From Jiangella muralis (GTDB lineage Bacteria; Actinomycetota; Actinomycetes; Jiangellales; Jiangellaceae): a stretch of 64,000 nt of DNA. The notes under the pieces are model-generated. The model saw only the letters and a program-made list of their open reading frames with translations. It did not search any database and was not told the origin of the DNA. The translations under genes and the position numbers were made by a program. This document shows positions 50,505 through 57,952 of this stretch, in pieces; the first letter of the stretch is position 1, and every line of letters begins with the position of its first letter. Location: positions 251,782 through 315,781 of the forward strand of contig NZ_KQ434754.1 in the NCBI RefSeq assembly GCF_001270745.1. Direction: 5' to 3'.

Positions 50505-50935
50505 CCGCCCCCGTCATCGACGCCGTCGTCGACGTGCGCGCCGCCGACTGGCGCGGCGCGGTGCATGCGGCCTGTGCGCCGCTGGTCAGCGACGGCGCGC
50601 TGGAGCCGCGCTACCCGGAGCGGTGCATCGCGATCGCCGAGGAGCACGGGCCGTACATGGTGCTGGCGCCGGGCATCGCGCTGGCGCACGCCCGGCCCGA
50701 GGACGGCGCGCTGGCGCTGTGCCTGTCGGCGGCCGTCCTGGCGACGCCGGTCGAGTTCGGCCACGACCAGAACGACCCGGTCGACGTCGTGCTGGCCTTC
50801 GGTTCCCCGGACGACGCCGCGCACCTGGCGCTGCTGCAGAGCCTCGCCGAGCACCTGCTGGACGGTCTCGCCGACGAGCTGCGACTGGCCCCGGACCGCG
50901 CCGCCGCGGTGCGCGCGCTGGCCGCCGTCGGCTAG
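50501..50935 (+). CDS. PTS EIIA (fructose/ascorbate type)
   Basis: A 144-residue EIIA domain. The phosphorylated histidine lies in APGIALAHARPEDGA near residue 68. The fold is the mannitol/fructose-class EIIA with AIAEEHGPYMVLAPG before it. It accepts phosphate from HPr, which is not encoded here. It is the last gene of the PTS operon and ends 1 base from the convergent RraA-like gene. Confidence 0.9.
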   Translation: MTAPVIDAVVDVRAADWRGAVHAACAPLVSDGALEPRYPERCIAIAEEHGPYMVLAPGIALAHARPEDGALALCLSAAVLATPVEFGHDQNDPVDVVLAFGSPDDAAHLALLQSLAEHLLDGLADELRLAPDRAAAVRALAAVG

Positions 50936-50936
50936 G

Positions 50937-51617
50937 TCATTCCTCGATGGCGCCGCCGATGGCGCGCAGGTGGGCCCGGAACGTGAGGCCGGGCTCGGCG
51001 CGGCGGCGGTCGAGATAGTCGGTGAAATGGAGCTGGTCGCGCAGCGTCGTGCCGTCGCGGACCAGCTCGGCCTGCTGCCGCTCGGTGTCGCGGATGGCGG
51101 CGGCCAGCGTGGTCAGCTCGGCGGCCCGGGCCAGCGGCACCACGACCACGCCGTCGTCGTCGGCCAGCAGCGCATCGTCTCGGGTGACCTCGAAGCCGTC
51201 GACCGTGGCCCGCACCAGCCCGCCGTCGGCCGGCCGCGGGTCCAGCCGCTGCGGCCCGGTGGGCAGCGCGCCGAGGCTGAACACCGGCAGCCCGATGGCC
51301 CGGACGTCGGCGGTGTCGCGGTGCAGTCCCCAGATGACGACGCCGGACACCCCGGCCGCGCGCGCCTCGAGCACCGCGAGGTCCCCGACGCACGCTTCGT
51401 CGCGCCGCCCGCCGTTGTCGACCACCAGCACGTCGCCCGGCCCGGCCGACTCGTACGCCTCCAGGAACACGTCGACGCTGCCGACATGGACGCACGGCAA
51501 CGCCCGGCCGGCCGCCCTCCACCCGGCGACGACCGGCGGCAGCGACGCACACCGCACCGGCACCCCCGCCCGCAGGCACGCGTCGGCCAGGTGCGCGGTG
51601 GTGAGGTTCTCGAACAT
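50937..51617 (-). CDS. RraA-like protein (possible HMG/oxaloacetate aldolase-type)
   Basis: A 226-residue member of the RraA/4-hydroxy-4-methyl-2-oxoglutarate aldolase fold. It has LTTAHLADACLRAG at the start, GDVLVVDNGGRRDEAC near residue 85, and VVIWGLHRDTADV, whose Arg-Asp pair matches the catalytic and metal site of the family. An aldolase or decarboxylase on a 2-oxo acid is likelier than RNase E inhibition, since the family is mostly catabolic. It lies 22 bases downstream of the GH127 gene on the same strand, with its own TAGAGT box. Confidence 0.85.
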   Translation of the reverse strand: MFENLTTAHLADACLRAGVPVRCASLPPVVAGWRAAGRALPCVHVGSVDVFLEAYESAGPGDVLVVDNGGRRDEACVGDLAVLEARAAGVSGVVIWGLHRDTADVRAIGLPVFSLGALPTGPQRLDPRPADGGLVRATVDGFEVTRDDALLADDDGVVVVPLARAAELTTLAAAIRDTERQQAELVRDGTTLRDQLHFTDYLDRRRAEPGLTFRAHLRAIGGAIEE

Positions 51618-51623
51618 GCCCCG

Positions 51624-51629
51624 ACTCTA
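51624..51629 (-). promoter_or_regulatory. -10 box for a leaderless RraA-like transcript
   Basis: TAGAGT reads leftward and ends 6 bases before the ATG at 51617. Confidence 0.5.
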
Positions 51630-51639
51630 TGGCCCTCGT

Positions 51640-53559
51640 TCACTCCTGAAGCGGCAGCCAGACCCGCATGGTGGACGGGCCGCGGGAGGCCCAGGAGTGG
51701 TAGGGCACCAGCCTGATCCGGGCCGGCGCCGCGTCGGCGTCGGCTCCGGCGTCGGGGGCGTACGGCCAGTCGTGGTCGCCGGGGCCGGCGAGCGCGCCGG
51801 ACGCGAGCACCGCGCCGTCGGCGTCGGTGGCCAGTGGCGCTCCGACGTCCACCCGGACGGCGTCGACGTCGCGGCCGGCGGGCAGGTCGGTGGACTCCGC
51901 GCACAGGACGAGCGGACCACGTTCGACGGCGACGGTGCCGCGCAGCGCGTCGATCCGCGGGTCGGCCCGGACCCAGCGCGGCTGCATCGGCAGCTCCAGC
52001 CGCACCTCGTCGCCGACGGCGAACGCCGCGGTCACCGACGCGAACCCGGGCCCGACCGGCCGCCGCGCGCCGTCCGGTGAGACCAGCACCGCGCCGTCGG
52101 CCGCCCACGCGGGCACCCGCACCGACAGCGTCCACGGCGCGGAGGACGTCTCCGTCACGCGCAGCCCGACCGCGCCGTCGGACGGGTAGCCGGTCGTCAT
52201 GACGAACCCCGCCGGCCGGCCGTCCGCCAGCCGCGTCGACACCGAGGCGTCGGCGTACTGGTGCACCTGCAGGCCGTCGTCGTCGGCCGTGACGAGGTAG
52301 GCGGCGAGGCTGGCGAAGGTGCGGGCGAGGTTGTTCGGGCAGCAGGACACGTCGAACCAGGGGGCCCGGACGCCGGACTCCGCGCGCGGATGCTGACGGT
52401 CCACGGCAGGCAGCCCGCCGATCCGGCGCCGGTGCAGCGTGTTGACGTAGAAGAAGGAGCGCCCGTCGTCGGCCGGCGAGGTGGCGATGACGTTGTACAG
52501 CGTCCGCTCGGCCAGATCCGCGTACCGCGGCGAACCCGTAGCGAGCAGCAGCCGCCACGCCAGTTGTACCGACGCCACCGCGGCGCAGGTCTCGGAGTAC
52601 GCGCGGTCCGGCGGCAGGAAGAAGTCGTCGCCGAACGCCTCGTCCAGGTGCCGCGCGCCCATGCCCCCGGTGATGTACGTGCGCCGCGCGACGGTCGCGG
52701 CCCACTGCCGTTCGATCGCCGCCAGCAGCTCGTCGTCGCCGGTCTCGACCGCGACGTCGACGGCGCCGGAGGCGAGGTAGAGCGCCCGGACGGCGTGCCC
52801 GTGAAACGCGTCAGCGGAGCGCACCGGCACGTCGTCCTGGAAGTACGCCCGGCCGAACTCGACGTCGGCCAGCACCCCGTGGCCGCGGCGCGAGACGAAC
52901 AGGGCCGCCTGGTCGAGGTAGCGCCGCACCCCCGTCGCCCGGTACAGCTCGACCAACGCCATCTCGACCACCGGGTGACCGCACACCCCCTGGTTGCCGG
53001 ACGGCCCGAAGGTCGCGCACACGTGGTCGGCGGCGCGCAGCACGACGTCCACCAACGGGCTGTCGACACCGCCGCGCAGCAGCGCCACCCCGGCCTGGAT
53101 CAGGTGCCCGTAGCAGTACAGCTCGTGGCCCCATTCGAGGTCGGAGTACCGCTCACCCTGGCCGGCATGGCCGAACGCGGTGTTGAGGTAGCCGTCGGGC
53201 TCCTGCGCCCGCTCGATCACCTTGGAAAGTTCGTCGATCGACGCCGCGGCGAACGCGTCGCCGGTGCGGGCGACCTCCCAGGCCATCCCCTCGATCAGCT
53301 TGTAGACGTCGGAGTCGGAGAACTCGCGGCCGCGGCGGTCGCGGTCCACCCGGCCCTCGACGACGGCGGCGAAGTTGTCGATCCAGCCGACCCGGCGCTC
53401 CCAGTCGAGGTTGTGCTCCAGCGTGGCCGCGGCGTTGACGGACTGCCGACGGCCCCAGAAGCCCCCGGTGATGCGCACCTCGCGCAGTCCGAGCGGGCGC
53501 AGCCGCCCGGTGCTCGGCACCATGGGCCGGCCGGTCAGATCGTCGGGCACGATGGTCAT
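51640..53559 (-). CDS. Beta-L-arabinofuranosidase, GH127 (DUF1680)
   Basis: A 639-residue intracellular hydrolase. The alpha/alpha barrel begins at EVRITGGFWGRRQ and the middle has DLEWGHELYCYGHLIQA. The zinc site, which includes the nucleophilic cysteine of this family, is in DVSCCPNNLAR near residue 400. A beta-sandwich follows. GH127 enzymes remove beta-L-arabinofuranosyl residues such as those linked to hydroxyproline in plant extensins. No signal peptide is present, so it acts after import. Its ATG overlaps the permease stop (ATGA), tying it to the ABC importer. Confidence 0.92.
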   Translation of the reverse strand: MTIVPDDLTGRPMVPSTGRLRPLGLREVRITGGFWGRRQSVNAAATLEHNLDWERRVGWIDNFAAVVEGRVDRDRRGREFSDSDVYKLIEGMAWEVARTGDAFAAASIDELSKVIERAQEPDGYLNTAFGHAGQGERYSDLEWGHELYCYGHLIQAGVALLRGGVDSPLVDVVLRAADHVCATFGPSGNQGVCGHPVVEMALVELYRATGVRRYLDQAALFVSRRGHGVLADVEFGRAYFQDDVPVRSADAFHGHAVRALYLASGAVDVAVETGDDELLAAIERQWAATVARRTYITGGMGARHLDEAFGDDFFLPPDRAYSETCAAVASVQLAWRLLLATGSPRYADLAERTLYNVIATSPADDGRSFFYVNTLHRRRIGGLPAVDRQHPRAESGVRAPWFDVSCCPNNLARTFASLAAYLVTADDDGLQVHQYADASVSTRLADGRPAGFVMTTGYPSDGAVGLRVTETSSAPWTLSVRVPAWAADGAVLVSPDGARRPVGPGFASVTAAFAVGDEVRLELPMQPRWVRADPRIDALRGTVAVERGPLVLCAESTDLPAGRDVDAVRVDVGAPLATDADGAVLASGALAGPGDHDWPYAPDAGADADAAPARIRLVPYHSWASRGPSTMRVWLPLQE

Positions 53560-54380
53560 CCCTTCAGGGCTCCGGACATGAAGCCGCGCACGTAGTGCCG
53601 TTGCAGGAGCACGAACAGGAGCAGGCAGGGCAGCGCCATGATCACGACTCCGGCCTGGGTGGCGCCGAAGTCGACGGCGCCCATGGTCTGCTGCCGCAGG
53701 GTGGCGATGGCCAGCGACAGCGGGTAGCGGGAGCTGTCGTTGATCATGAACAGCGGCGCGATGAAGTCGTTCCAGGCGTGCAGGAACGCGAACAGGCCGA
53801 CGGTGATCATCCCGGGCCAGACCGCGAACACCAGCACCCGGCGCAGCACGCCGAACGTCCCGCAGCCGTCGACCAGCGCGGACTCCTCGATCTCCCGGGG
53901 CACGGCCTCGAACGAGATGCGCATCATGAACATCGAGAACGGCAGCTGGTACAGCGTCAGCACCAGCGCCAGGCCGGTCAGCGAGTTCCGCAGCCCCAGC
54001 TCGCCCATCAGCACCCACAGCGGCACCAGCAGCGTCGCGTACGGGACCATGAGGATCGCGATGATCAGCAGGAACAGCGCGTCGCGGCCGGGGAAGCGGA
54101 ACCGGGCGAACGCGTAGCCGCCCAGCAGCGACAGGCCGAGCGTGAACACGACCGTGAGGATCGAGACGTACGCGCTGTTCCACAGGTACGTCGGCAACCC
54201 GGCGTCGTACTCGGTCAGCGTCCGGTAGTTGTTGAGGCCGTAGCCGTCCTGCTGCGCCGTCGCGCCGTGCGGCGACACCGACGCGACGGTCGTCCAGATC
54301 AGCGGGACGAGGAACATGATCGCCAGCCCGCCGCCGAACACCCAGAACGATGTGCGGCCGATGGCCTGTTGCAGTCTCAT
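53556..54380 (-). CDS. Sugar ABC transporter permease (MalG type)
   Basis: A 274-residue permease with six helices and the EAA loop IEESALVDGCGTFGVLRRV near residue 180. It pairs with the MalF-type gene upstream. No ATPase gene is present, as in the other importer operon. GAGGGG lies before the ATG. It is translationally coupled to the GH127 gene. Confidence 0.92.
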   Translation of the reverse strand: MRLQQAIGRTSFWVFGGGLAIMFLVPLIWTTVASVSPHGATAQQDGYGLNNYRTLTEYDAGLPTYLWNSAYVSILTVVFTLGLSLLGGYAFARFRFPGRDALFLLIIAILMVPYATLLVPLWVLMGELGLRNSLTGLALVLTLYQLPFSMFMMRISFEAVPREIEESALVDGCGTFGVLRRVLVFAVWPGMITVGLFAFLHAWNDFIAPLFMINDSSRYPLSLAIATLRQQTMGAVDFGATQAGVVIMALPCLLLFVLLQRHYVRGFMSGALKG

Positions 54381-54390
54381 CGGTCGCCCC

Positions 54391-55332
54391 TCAGCCGTCC
54401 GCGCCGCGGCGCAGGTAGCGGAACTGGGCGATGTTGATGACCAGGAGCACCAGCAGCACGACGACGGACAGCGCGGCCGCCGAGCCGAGGTCGAACCGGC
54501 GGAACGCCTCCCGGTAGATCATCATCACCACGGTGGTGGTGGAGTTGTCCGGACCGCCGTTGGTCAGGATGAAGAACTGGTCGAACGCCAGCAGCGACCC
54601 GGTGACCGAGATGATCAGGCACAGCGCGATCGACGGGCGCAGCAGCGGCAGCGTGATGCGGAAGAACGACTGCCGCTTGCTGGCGCCGTCGACGCGGGCC
54701 GCCTCGTACACCTCGTTCGGGATCGACTGCAGCCCGACCATCAGGATCAGCATGAAGAACCCGGCGAACTTCCAGACCACGAGGATGATCGACGAGAACA
54801 GCGCCATGTTGGGCGTCCCGATCCAGCGGATCGGCTCGTCGGTGATGCCCAGCCACTGCAGGATCGGGTCGATCGGGCCGATCTGCGGGCTGTAGAACCC
54901 CCAGAACAGCAGCGACGCCGACGCCAGGCCGAGCGAGACGGGCAGGAAGTAGGCAGTGCGCAGCAGACCGACGCCGCGGCGGCGCTCCTGCACCAGCAGT
55001 GCCATCCCCATCGAGAGGAGTAGCAGCACCACCACGACGATGACGGTGTACTTCAGCGTGAACCCGACCGCCGGCCAGAACAGCCGGTCGTCGGCGATGC
55101 CCGCGTAGTTGTCCGGCAGGTTGAGGCCCTGGCCGCCCTTGAGCAGCGGCCATTCGCTCGCCGACATCCGGCCGACCAGCAGCAGCGGCAGCACGAACAG
55201 CAGCAGCACGAAGATCGCGGCGGGCGCGGCGTACATCGCTCCCTGGAACGTCCGGGTGCGCCACCAGGCCCGGGAGCTGGGGGGCTGGTGCGCCGGCGGA
55301 GCCGCGGGCTCGCGCAGGACTGGGCTGGCCAA
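54391..55332 (-). CDS. Sugar ABC transporter permease (MalF type)
   Basis: A 313-residue permease. A proline-rich cytoplasmic tail of about 28 residues is followed by six helices and the EAA loop YEAARVDGASKRQSFFRI near residue 213. A TTG start at 55332 was chosen because GAGGAAGG lies about 9 bases upstream and no better codon is available. It follows the binding-protein gene by 31 bases. Confidence 0.9.
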   Translation of the reverse strand: MASPVLREPAAPPAHQPPSSRAWWRTRTFQGAMYAAPAAIFVLLLFVLPLLLVGRMSASEWPLLKGGQGLNLPDNYAGIADDRLFWPAVGFTLKYTVIVVVVLLLLSMGMALLVQERRRGVGLLRTAYFLPVSLGLASASLLFWGFYSPQIGPIDPILQWLGITDEPIRWIGTPNMALFSSIILVVWKFAGFFMLILMVGLQSIPNEVYEAARVDGASKRQSFFRITLPLLRPSIALCLIISVTGSLLAFDQFFILTNGGPDNSTTTVVMMIYREAFRRFDLGSAAALSVVVLLVLLVINIAQFRYLRRGADG

Positions 55333-55363
55333 GCGTCGGTCCTTCCTCTGACGGGGCGGGCGG

Positions 55364-56671
55364 TCAGCTCTGCAGCGACGCGTCGACCGCCTCGTTGTCC
55401 TGGTCCAGCGTCGAGCCGTCGCCGAACACGTAGTTGCGCACGAGCGGCAGCCACGGGCCCTGCGGGTCGTTGAACGTCTCGCCGAAGCGCATCGAGTACG
55501 GCGTGCGGCCGACGCCGGCGACCTCGTTGATGGTCACCAGCCGCGGGTCCTGGTCGGAGTACTCGTTCGACGCGAGGTCGGTGCGGGCGACGACGTCGCG
55601 GTTCTGCGCCAGCACCTCGACCTGCGCCTCGTCGCCGAGCGTCCAGGCGATGAAGTTCCAGGCCGCGTCCGGGACCTCGCTGTTGCTGGAGATGCCGACG
55701 GCGTCCCCGCCGACGAACGTCGACTCGCCGCCGTCGACGCCCGGGATCGGCGCGACGCCGGTCTCGAAGGTGTCGGGCATGAGGCCGAGCGTGGTGGACG
55801 GCATCGGCATCACGCCGATGTTGCCCTCGGGGAAGACACCGGTCCACGTCGGGCCGGCCTCGTCCTGGGTGCCGGGCGCGACGATGTCGTCGTCGACCAG
55901 GCCCTTCCACACGTCGTAGACGGCCTGTGCTTCGGGCGCGGCCAGGAACGACTCGGTGCCGTCGTCGTTCATGACGTCGGCGCCGGACGCCCAGATGCTC
56001 GGCCACCACGTGAACACGAAGCAGCCGCCGCAGTTGCCGCCGAAGAAGGTGCCGCTGACGTCGCCGCCGAGGGCGTCGATGGCGCGAGCCTGCTCGGCGA
56101 ACTCCTGCATCGTGGTGGGCGGCGCCTCGGGGTCGAGGCCGGCCTGCTCGTAGAGGTCCTTGTTGTAGAAGAGCACCGACAGGTCCATGGTGTGCGGCAC
56201 GACGTATTTGGCGCCGTCGAGCGTGCCGACCTCGATGTGCGACTGCGCGAGGTCGTCGGCGAACGGCAGCGCGTCGATGCGGTCGGTGATGTCGAGGTAC
56301 GCGCCGGCGGTGGTGAACTGCGGCACGAACACGACGTCGAGGCTGAGCACGTCGGGCAGCTCGCCGGCGCCGGCCGCAGTGCCGACCCGCGGCAGGTAGT
56401 CGTCGGTCGGGATGACCGTCAGCTCGACCTGGTTCTCGTGGCTGGCGTTGTAGGCGTCGACGAGGCGCTGGGACTGCGCCTCGGTGGCCGCCCTGGTCCA
56501 CATCGTGATGGTGCTGCCGTCGTCGACTCCGTCGGCCGGCGATTCCGGCGAGGAGTCGCCGTCGCCGCCCGCGGTGCCGGTGTCGTCGTCACCGCCGCAG
56601 GCGCTCATCACGAGCGCCAGCACAGCTGCGGTCACGGCCGTCGTCGCCCGTGTCCTGGTACTACGTCGCAT
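55364..56671 (-). CDS. Extracellular sugar-binding lipoprotein (ABC importer)
   Basis: A 435-residue solute-binding protein. The lipoprotein signal ends in VMSAC near residue 25, followed by an acidic DDDTGTAGGDGDSS linker and the mature domain at STITMWTRAATE. FFGGNCGGCFVFTWW near residue 210 is unusual for its two extra cysteines and aromatic cluster, probably part of the ligand pocket. It is the first gene of the operon binding protein, permease, permease, GH127, RraA-like. GGGGAG lies 7 bases before the ATG. Confidence 0.93.
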   Translation of the reverse strand: MRRSTRTRATTAVTAAVLALVMSACGGDDDTGTAGGDGDSSPESPADGVDDGSTITMWTRAATEAQSQRLVDAYNASHENQVELTVIPTDDYLPRVGTAAGAGELPDVLSLDVVFVPQFTTAGAYLDITDRIDALPFADDLAQSHIEVGTLDGAKYVVPHTMDLSVLFYNKDLYEQAGLDPEAPPTTMQEFAEQARAIDALGGDVSGTFFGGNCGGCFVFTWWPSIWASGADVMNDDGTESFLAAPEAQAVYDVWKGLVDDDIVAPGTQDEAGPTWTGVFPEGNIGVMPMPSTTLGLMPDTFETGVAPIPGVDGGESTFVGGDAVGISSNSEVPDAAWNFIAWTLGDEAQVEVLAQNRDVVARTDLASNEYSDQDPRLVTINEVAGVGRTPYSMRFGETFNDPQGPWLPLVRNYVFGDGSTLDQDNEAVDASLQS

Positions 56672-56700
56672 CGCCGTCTCCCCGGAGAACGAAAGTAGCC

Positions 56701-56745
56701 GAAAAGGTTTTCTGCGACCGTAGGAGGTCGGTTGGGCGACGTCAA
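56701..56745 (-). promoter_or_regulatory. Sigma-A promoter with overlapping LacI-type operator
   Basis: Reading leftward: TTGACG at 56745-56740, a 17-base spacer, TACGGT at 56722-56717, then GAAAACCTTTTC at 56712-56701 covering the predicted start point. A GAAAA/TTTTC palindrome at +1 is the classic place for a LacI-family repressor, and the gene for one starts 145 bases away on the other strand. Confidence 0.7.
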
Positions 56746-56832
56746 CCCTCTGTAGGGTGCAAGTTCCCCAGGCGTGAACGTGGGCGGACATCGTCGACGA
56801 AAGCCGGTCTATCCGTTTTCGGGGGCCTCGGG

Positions 56833-56838
56833 TACAGT
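56833..56838 (+). promoter_or_regulatory. -10 box for a leaderless LacI-family transcript
   Basis: TACAGT ends 7 bases before the ATG at 56846. GAAAGCCGG and CCGTTTTC halves lie just upstream (56798-56819) and might allow autoregulation. Confidence 0.5.
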
Positions 56839-56845
56839 CCACCGC

Positions 56846-57871
56846 ATGAACAACGCCGTGCCGTCGTCGGCCTCGCGCAAGGTGACGTTGAACGACGTCG
56901 CCCGCCTGGCCGGGGTGTCGGTCGCCACCGCGTCCAAGGCACTCAACGGCCGCAAGCAGGTGCGCGCCGAGACCCGCGCGCGCGTCGTCGAGGCGGCCGA
57001 GCAGCTCTCGTTCTCGCCGAACGAGCTGGCCCGCAGCCTGCTGGCCGACCGCACCGGCACCGTCGGGCTGCTGACGAACGACCTCGAGGGCCGGTTCTCC
57101 ATCCCGATCCTCATGGGCGCCGAGGACGCGTTCGGCGCCGACAGCGTGGCGGTCTTCCTGTGCGACGCCCGCGGCGACGCCATCCGCGAGAAGCACCACG
57201 TCCAGGCACTGCTCAGTCGCCGGGTCGACGGCCTCATCGTGGTCGGCAGCCGCACCGACCCGCGCTCGTCGCTGGGCCGCGAGCTGCCGGTCCCGGTCGT
57301 CTACGCCTACGCACCGTCGGAGGACCCTGACGACCTGTCCATCGTGGTCGACAACGTCGGCGCCGGCCGCAGCGCGGTCGACCACCTCGTCTCGACCGGG
57401 CGCACCCGCATCGCCCACATCACCGGCGATCCCACCTACGGCGCCTCGCAGGAGCGCGCCGAGGGTGCGCTCGCCGCGCTCGCCGGCCATGGCCTCGAGC
57501 TCGTCGGCGAGGTCCGGTTCGGGTCCTGGACGGAGAGCTGGGGCCGCGCCGCGGCGTCCATGCTGCTCGGCCAGCACCCCGAGCTCGACGCGATCCTCTG
57601 CGGCAGCGACCAGGTGGCCCGCGGCGTCATGGACGCGCTGCGGGAGCACGGCCGCGCCGTGCCCGACGACGTCGCGGTCATGGGCTTCGACAACTGGGAG
57701 ATCTTCACCAGTGGTGCACGCCCGGCTCTGACCAGCGTCGACATGAACTTCGAACGGCTCGGACGGGTGGCGGCGCAGCGTCTGTTCGCCGCCATCGACG
57801 GAGAGCCGCGGTCCGGGGTCGAGGCGCTGGACGCCCGCGTGGTGATCCGCGGCTCGACCGTCCCCGGGTAG
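56846..57871 (+). CDS. LacI family transcriptional regulator
   Basis: A 341-residue repressor. The N-terminal helix-turn-helix (TLNDVARLAGVSVATASKALNG, in two parts at residues 14-35) and hinge helix (SPNELARSLLADRTGTVGLL) are intact. The periplasmic-binding-like sensor domain runs from residue 70 to the end, with CGSDQVARGVMDALREHG and GFDNWEIF near the C-terminus. It is placed between the importer operon and the secreted-hydrolase genes, both of which have candidate palindromes, so it is the likely local regulator. The inducer would be an arabino-sugar. Confidence 0.93.
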   Translation: MNNAVPSSASRKVTLNDVARLAGVSVATASKALNGRKQVRAETRARVVEAAEQLSFSPNELARSLLADRTGTVGLLTNDLEGRFSIPILMGAEDAFGADSVAVFLCDARGDAIREKHHVQALLSRRVDGLIVVGSRTDPRSSLGRELPVPVVYAYAPSEDPDDLSIVVDNVGAGRSAVDHLVSTGRTRIAHITGDPTYGASQERAEGALAALAGHGLELVGEVRFGSWTESWGRAAASMLLGQHPELDAILCGSDQVARGVMDALREHGRAVPDDVAVMGFDNWEIFTSGARPALTSVDMNFERLGRVAAQRLFAAIDGEPRSGVEALDARVVIRGSTVPG

Positions 57872-57910
57872 CAGGTGGCGCCCCGGCCACGGGACGTCCG
57901 CCCGGCGAAA

Positions 57911-57924
57911 TGTGAACGCTAACA
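57911..57924 (+). promoter_or_regulatory. Candidate LacI-family operator before the secreted hydrolase gene
   Basis: TGTGAACGCTAACA resembles the TGTTAGCGCTAACA type of palindrome bound by LacI-family repressors in actinobacteria, with 10 of 14 positions symmetric. It lies 28 bases before the ATG at 57953. It differs from the GAAAA/TTTTC site of the importer operon. Confidence 0.5.
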
Positions 57925-57952
57925 ACGCTGCATCGACCGAGAGGACACGGTG

